Shown here one piece after another: positions 1 to 3,239 of a stretch of DNA of 5,361 nt; the stretch's first letter is position 1; every line of letters begins with the position of its first letter. Source of the stretch: Ruminococcaceae bacterium UBA1767 (GTDB lineage: Bacteria; Bacillota; Clostridia; Oscillospirales; Acutalibacteraceae); the NCBI GenBank assembly GCA_002315505.1, contig DCGX01000011.1, positions 5,048 through 10,408 of the forward strand. The letters run 5' to 3'. The notes under the pieces were generated by a model that saw only the letters and a program-made list of their open reading frames with translations, was not told where the DNA came from and ran no database searches. A program made the position numbers and the translations under genes.

Positions 1-1470
1 CTCGCATTTGTTGACGAAAACAGAGCCGTTACTTACAGCGAATTGCAAAGCAAAGCAATGTCAATCGGCAGTGAAATTGCAAAAACAGGAGCTAAAAACA
101 AGCCGTTTTTAATTTTTATTGACAAAAGTGTTGATTGCATTGAAGCTATGCTCGGAGTTGCGTACAGCGGAAATTTCTATGTGGTTATTGATGTTCATAT
201 GCCCGAAGACAGACTCCAAAGCATTTGCAGCACACTTAATCCTTTCGGTGTTGTCACCAATAAGTCTGCTGAGCTTCCGGGTGTGATTTCATCACTTAAG
301 GCTGTTATTTACAGCGACAGCGATTATGAAATTGACTGTAAGCTGTTAGATGAGGTTCATTCAAAAATGATTGACACCGACCCGCTTTATGTATTGTTTA
401 CATCGGGTTCAACGGGAGTTCCTAAGGGTGCGGTTGTTACTCACAAAAATGTAATTTCCTATACAGAATGGGTATGCGAAACCTTTGATATTACAGACAA
501 AACAATTTTCGGAAGTCAGGCTCCGTTTTATTTCAGTATGTCTGTTACCGATGTTTTCAGCTCGCTTAAATCCGGTGGAACACTTGTTATTATTCCGAAA
601 AGTCTGTTCATTTTCCCTGTAAAATTGCTTGAATTTCTTGCAGAACATAAAGTAAATACACTTTACTGGGTTCCGTCTGCACTTGGAATTGTTGCCAAAT
701 GGAAAGCTCTTGATTTTGCAACTGTGCCGACTCTTGAAAAAGTTCTGTTTGCAGGAGAATCCATGCCTGTAAAGCAATTGAATGTGTGGAGAAAGCACTT
801 CCCGAATGCAATGTTCGCAAATCTTTTCGGTCCGACAGAAACGACGGATATCTGCACATATTATGTTGTTGACAGAGATTTTTCCGACGACGAAAGTCTG
901 CCTATCGGAAAAGCCTGCAATAATTGCGACGTGTTTATTTTAAATGATGAGGACAAGGAAACAGCCTTCGGTGAAGAGGGTGAGCTTTGTGTTCGCGGCT
1001 CGTTTGTGATACCGGGATATTACAACAATCCCGAAAAAACGGCCTCGGTTTTTGTTCAGAACCCTTTAAATACTGCCTATCCCGAGATAATCTACCGCAC
1101 GGGCGATATTGTTAAATACAACAATCTCGGAGAAATTGAATACATCGGCAGAAAGGATTTTCAAATAAAGCACATGGGCTATCGAATTGAGCTTGGTGAA
1201 ATTGAAACTGCCGCTTTCAGCGTTGAAAATATAAGCTCTGTCTGCTGTGTTTATGACAGTGAAAAGAGTAAAATTGTTCTCGCTTACGAGGGAGCAAGGC
1301 TGAGCGTTCAGCAGGTTGAGGAAAAAATCCGAAGCAAGGTTCCCGAATACATGGTTCCCGATGTAATATTTAAAATCAATTCCATGCCGCACAATGCAAA
1401 CGGCAAGATTGATAGAAAATATATTAAAGAAAATTATAAAATTTTAAAGAAACAATCAAAGGAGAAATAA
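1..1470 (+). CDS. DltA-like stand-alone adenylation enzyme (amino acid/acyl adenylation domain), 5' partial
   Basis: ANL-superfamily adenylation enzyme: it would activate a carboxylic acid as acyl-AMP and pass it to a carrier-protein thiol, probably the product of the next gene. Frame 1 is open from the first base and gives 489 residues, close to full DltA length, so only a short N-terminus is missing. Core motifs appear in order (numbered from the first codon here): A1 TYSEL 11-15; A3 P-loop TSGSTGVPKG 134-143; A4 region APFYFSMSVTD 174-184; A5 GPTE 277-280; A6 GELCVRG; A7 YRTGD 365-369; A8 around GRKD 383-386 and GYRIELGE 393-400; A10 NGKIDR 467-472, with catalytic Lys469. A TTG at base 43 falls inside motif A1 and is not the start. 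Oddity: in the A4 'FDxS' motif the usual Asp that binds the substrate alpha-amino group is Ser179, so the substrate may not be D-alanine or any ordinary alpha-amino acid. Family call is strong; substrate unknown. Confidence 0.93.
   Translation, partial: LAFVDENRAVTYSELQSKAMSIGSEIAKTGAKNKPFLIFIDKSVDCIEAMLGVAYSGNFYVVIDVHMPEDRLQSICSTLNPFGVVTNKSAELPGVISSLKAVIYSDSDYEIDCKLLDEVHSKMIDTDPLYVLFTSGSTGVPKGAVVTHKNVISYTEWVCETFDITDKTIFGSQAPFYFSMSVTDVFSSLKSGGTLVIIPKSLFIFPVKLLEFLAEHKVNTLYWVPSALGIVAKWKALDFATVPTLEKVLFAGESMPVKQLNVWRKHFPNAMFANLFGPTETTDICTYYVVDRDFSDDESLPIGKACNNCDVFILNDEDKETAFGEEGELCVRGSFVIPGYYNNPEKTASVFVQNPLNTAYPEIIYRTGDIVKYNNLGEIEYIGRKDFQIKHMGYRIELGEIETAAFSVENISSVCCVYDSEKSKIVLAYEGARLSVQQVEEKIRSKVPEYMVPDVIFKINSMPHNANGKIDRKYIKENYKILKKQSKEK
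1459..1464 (+). promoter_or_regulatory. Ribosome binding site of the carrier-protein gene, inside the upstream gene
   Basis: The sequence AAGGAG lies within the last codons of the adenylation gene, about 9 bases before the ATG at 1474. It fixes that ATG as the start and suggests that ribosomes finishing the first gene feed the second, giving coupled synthesis of the two partner proteins. Confidence 0.75.
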
Positions 1471-1473
1471 ATC

Positions 1474-1707
1474 ATGCGTGACGAAATCATTGAAATTCTT
1501 GAAGGAATCAAAAGCGGAGTTGATTTTGATTCAATAACAGACATTATCAGCAGTAATGTTCTTACATCTCTCAACATTTTCACATTGGTTAATGAGCTTA
1601 ATGACGAATTTGATGTTGAAATCGGTGCAGACAAGCTCATTCCGGAGAATTTTGAATCTGTTGATGCAATCGAAAGACTCATCACCGAATTGCAGGACGA
1701 AGAATAA
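1474..1707 (+). CDS. Acyl/peptidyl carrier protein (DltC/ACP-like)
   Basis: A 77-residue acidic carrier protein, the usual size for DltC and ACPs. After modification with 4'-phosphopantetheine it would accept the acyl group from the adenylation enzyme encoded just upstream (3 bp between stop and start). The prosthetic-group site aligns with 'VLDSM/L' of DltC/ACP and reads VLTSL, with Ser32 as attachment residue, followed by the typical second helix NIFTLVNELNDEFDVEI and a C-terminal helix DAIERLITEL. The Asp that usually precedes the Ser is Thr31. The start is fixed by AAGGAG about 9 bases upstream, and an intrinsic terminator follows 18 bases after the stop, so this is the last gene of its unit. 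The carrier-protein call is firm. The cargo and final acceptor (teichoic acid, other glycan, or small molecule) cannot be told, because no transferase gene lies downstream. Confidence 0.9.
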   Translation: MRDEIIEILEGIKSGVDFDSITDIISSNVLTSLNIFTLVNELNDEFDVEIGADKLIPENFESVDAIERLITELQDEE

Positions 1708-1725
1708 TATAATTTTAATCTGCTC

Positions 1726-1768
1726 AAAAAGCTGTTTCAGTTAACACTGAGATGGCTTTTTACTTTTT
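1726..1768 (+). terminator. Intrinsic (rho-independent) terminator after the carrier-protein gene
   Basis: A 15-bp stem (1726-1740 with 1747-1761) pairs without mismatch if three G-U pairs are allowed, around a 6-base loop TTAACA. The 3' arm ends in TTTTT and is followed by AC and a second TTTTT. The 5' arm starts with AAAAA, so the minus-strand transcript would also carry a U-run and the element could work in both directions, though no minus-strand gene is seen nearby. It separates the adenylation/carrier unit from the VTC-DUF4956-CotH unit. Confidence 0.85.
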
Positions 1769-1791
1769 GTTCACAATTTGTTTTAATTCTT

Positions 1792-1817
1792 TTAACTTCA
1801 ATTTAAGGTTGAATTAA
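1792..1817. repeat. Imperfect inverted repeat upstream of the VTC gene, possible operator
   Basis: Two half-sites, TTAA-C-TTCAA (1792-1801) and TTGAA-TTAA (1809-1817), form an inverted repeat around a 7-base spacer, with one extra base in the left arm. It sits directly upstream of the extended -10 candidate, where a regulator could act. The region is very AT-rich, so chance is a real alternative; no named regulator is assigned. Confidence 0.3.
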
Positions 1818-1834
1818 TTTACAAATGTTATCAT
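1809..1834 (+). promoter_or_regulatory. Candidate extended -10 promoter of the VTC-DUF4956-CotH unit
   Basis: TGTTATCAT at 1826-1834 fits the extended -10 form TGnTATAAT with one mismatch in the hexamer. A TTGAAT at 1809-1814 resembles a -35 box, but its 14-base spacing is too short for normal use, so the extended -10 would carry most of the recognition. The region upstream is AT-rich. Initiation about 7 bases downstream would give a leader of roughly 25 bases containing GAAAGGAG at 1852-1859, ahead of the ATG at 1866. Confidence 0.45.
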
Positions 1835-1865
1835 AGCATCATCAAATCTATGAAAGGAGCTTAAA

Positions 1866-2537
1866 ATGGACTTTCGACACGAATGGAAACACGAAATTAA
1901 TATGTCGGATATGATTACAATCCGACAACGTCTTCGTACCGTTGCGAAAATTGACAGTCATTCGATTAACGGAAAATATGAGATAAGAAGTCTGTACTTC
2001 GACAATCTTTATGACACCGCTCTTCGTGAAAAAATCGACGGTGTGAATATGCGTGAAAAATTCCGCATCCGTTACTACAATGGCGACACGTCTTTCATCG
2101 CACTCGAAAAGAAAAGTAAAATCAACGGTCTTTGCCAGAAATCCGAAGTTAACATTTCCGCAGAAGAGGCACAAAAAATTGTTGACGGTGACTACGGCTG
2201 GATGCTTGAAAGCGACAGACCCCTTGTTAAAGAGCTGTACTCAAAAATTCTTTCAAAGGGACTGCGTCCGAAAACAATTGTTGACTACACTCGTGAGCCG
2301 TACACCTATCCTGCAGGCAATGTGAGAGTTACTCTCGACTACAACATCCGCACAGGACTTCATTGTACGGATTTCCTCAATCCGAAGTGCCTTACTGTCC
2401 CCGCAGGCGATGCGCCGATTATACTCGAAGTAAAGTGGGACGAATTTTTACCGAACATTATCCGTGATGCGGTTCAGCTCACAGGACGACGTTCATCCGC
2501 ATTTTCAAAATACGCAGCTTGCCGAATTTACGGCTGA
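1866..2537 (+). CDS. VTC-domain polyphosphate polymerase-like protein
   Basis: A 223-residue protein matching the VTC catalytic domain (CYTH/triphosphate-tunnel-metalloenzyme fold). In yeast Vtc4 this domain makes inorganic polyphosphate from ATP and releases ADP. Tunnel-type charged motifs are all visible: RHEWKHE 4-10, RSLYFD 41-46, RIRYY 67-71, LEKK 80-83, R143, VRVTLD 153-158, LEVK 187-190 and SKY 214-216. By order and spacing these resemble the basic and acidic residues that line the Vtc4 tunnel (mapping from memory). There is no SPX domain, signal peptide or membrane segment, so the protein alone should be cytoplasmic. The membrane link presumably comes from the DUF4956 protein encoded 21 bases downstream. 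The start is supported by GAAAGGAG ending 6 bases before the ATG. The gene ends with tandem in-frame stops TGA TAA. The family is clear; polymerase activity and product length are inferred. Confidence 0.9.
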   Translation: MDFRHEWKHEINMSDMITIRQRLRTVAKIDSHSINGKYEIRSLYFDNLYDTALREKIDGVNMREKFRIRYYNGDTSFIALEKKSKINGLCQKSEVNISAEEAQKIVDGDYGWMLESDRPLVKELYSKILSKGLRPKTIVDYTREPYTYPAGNVRVTLDYNIRTGLHCTDFLNPKCLTVPAGDAPIILEVKWDEFLPNIIRDAVQLTGRRSSAFSKYAACRIYG

Positions 2538-2558
2538 TAAAAAAGGAGAAATTTTACT

Positions 2559-3230
2559 ATGACATTCAATGATATTTTTAAATCAAGTTTTCTTGAAAAC
2601 ATCAACAGCGTAAGCTATGTTGACATGGCAATCGCACTTTTACTCGCATTCGGTTTAGGACTTTTCATCTTCCTCGTTTACAAAAAGACATATCAGGGCG
2701 TTATGTACTCATCGAGCTTCGGTGTTACACTCGTTGCCCTCACAATGATTACAACCGTTGTTATTCTTGCAGTTACTTCAAACGTTGTTCTTTCACTCGG
2801 TATGGTCGGTGCATTATCAATCGTTCGTTTCCGTACCGCAATCAAAGAACCGCTCGACATTGCATTCCTCTTCTGGTCAATCGCAGTCGGCATAGTTCTC
2901 GCCGCAGGCATGATTCCTCTTGCAGTAATCGGCAGTGTTATCATCGGCGTTATTCTTATGATTTTCGTAAACAAAAAATCACACAAAAATCCATATATCA
3001 TTGTTGTTAACTGCGATTCTCACGATAGTGAAAAGAGTGCAATGGACTATATCAAGAGCAACACAGTTAAATGCGTAACAAAGAGCAAGTCAGCTCAGAA
3101 AGGCTCAGTTGAGCTTAATCTCGAAATCCGTCTTAAGGACGACAACACAGATTTCATCAACAAATTATCAGATATGCAGGGTGTTAACAATGCTGTGCTT
3201 GTAAGCTACAACGGCGAATATATGGGTTAA
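2559..3230 (+). CDS. DUF4956 multi-pass membrane protein
   Basis: A 223-residue integral membrane protein of the DUF4956 family, whose biochemical role is unknown to me. Hydrophobic segments lie at about residues 20-41, 54-80, 101-117 and 119-137. Between the second and third is the conserved stretch GMVGALSIVRFRTAIKEPLD (81-100), with Arg90, Arg92, Lys96 and Glu97, reminiscent of the charged loop of MgtC-like proteins. Residues from about 138 on form a soluble, mixed alpha/beta tail (IIVVNCDSHD near 147, VELNLEIRLKD near 180), probably a small ferredoxin-like domain; side of the membrane not proven. The start is fixed by AAAAGGAG about 10 bases before the ATG. It sits between the polyphosphate polymerase and CotH genes with gaps of 21 and 9 bases, so it is probably co-translated with both. 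A membrane anchor or product conduit for the VTC enzyme is a fair guess, not shown by the sequence. Confidence 0.88.
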   Translation: MTFNDIFKSSFLENINSVSYVDMAIALLLAFGLGLFIFLVYKKTYQGVMYSSSFGVTLVALTMITTVVILAVTSNVVLSLGMVGALSIVRFRTAIKEPLDIAFLFWSIAVGIVLAAGMIPLAVIGSVIIGVILMIFVNKKSHKNPYIIVVNCDSHDSEKSAMDYIKSNTVKCVTKSKSAQKGSVELNLEIRLKDDNTDFINKLSDMQGVNNAVLVSYNGEYMG

Positions 3231-3234
3231 GGTG
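3229..3234 (+). promoter_or_regulatory. Ribosome binding site of the CotH gene overlapping the DUF4956 stop codon
   Basis: AAGGTG begins inside the TAA stop (3228-3230) of the DUF4956 gene and lies 5 bases before the ATG at 3240. It is weaker than the AGGAG sites of the other genes here. Together with the 9-base gap this suggests CotH translation depends partly on ribosomes finishing DUF4956. Confidence 0.6.
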
Positions 3235-3239
3235 ATACG

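Noticed and set aside
43..45. TTG as start codon of the adenylation enzyme
   Set aside because: It encodes the Leu of motif A1 (TYSEL), and the frame is open with matching domain sequence back to base 1, so the true start lies outside the window.
409..859. Several minus-strand open frames under the adenylation gene
   Set aside because: They are antisense to a fully conserved enzyme sequence and have no domain or ribosome site of their own.
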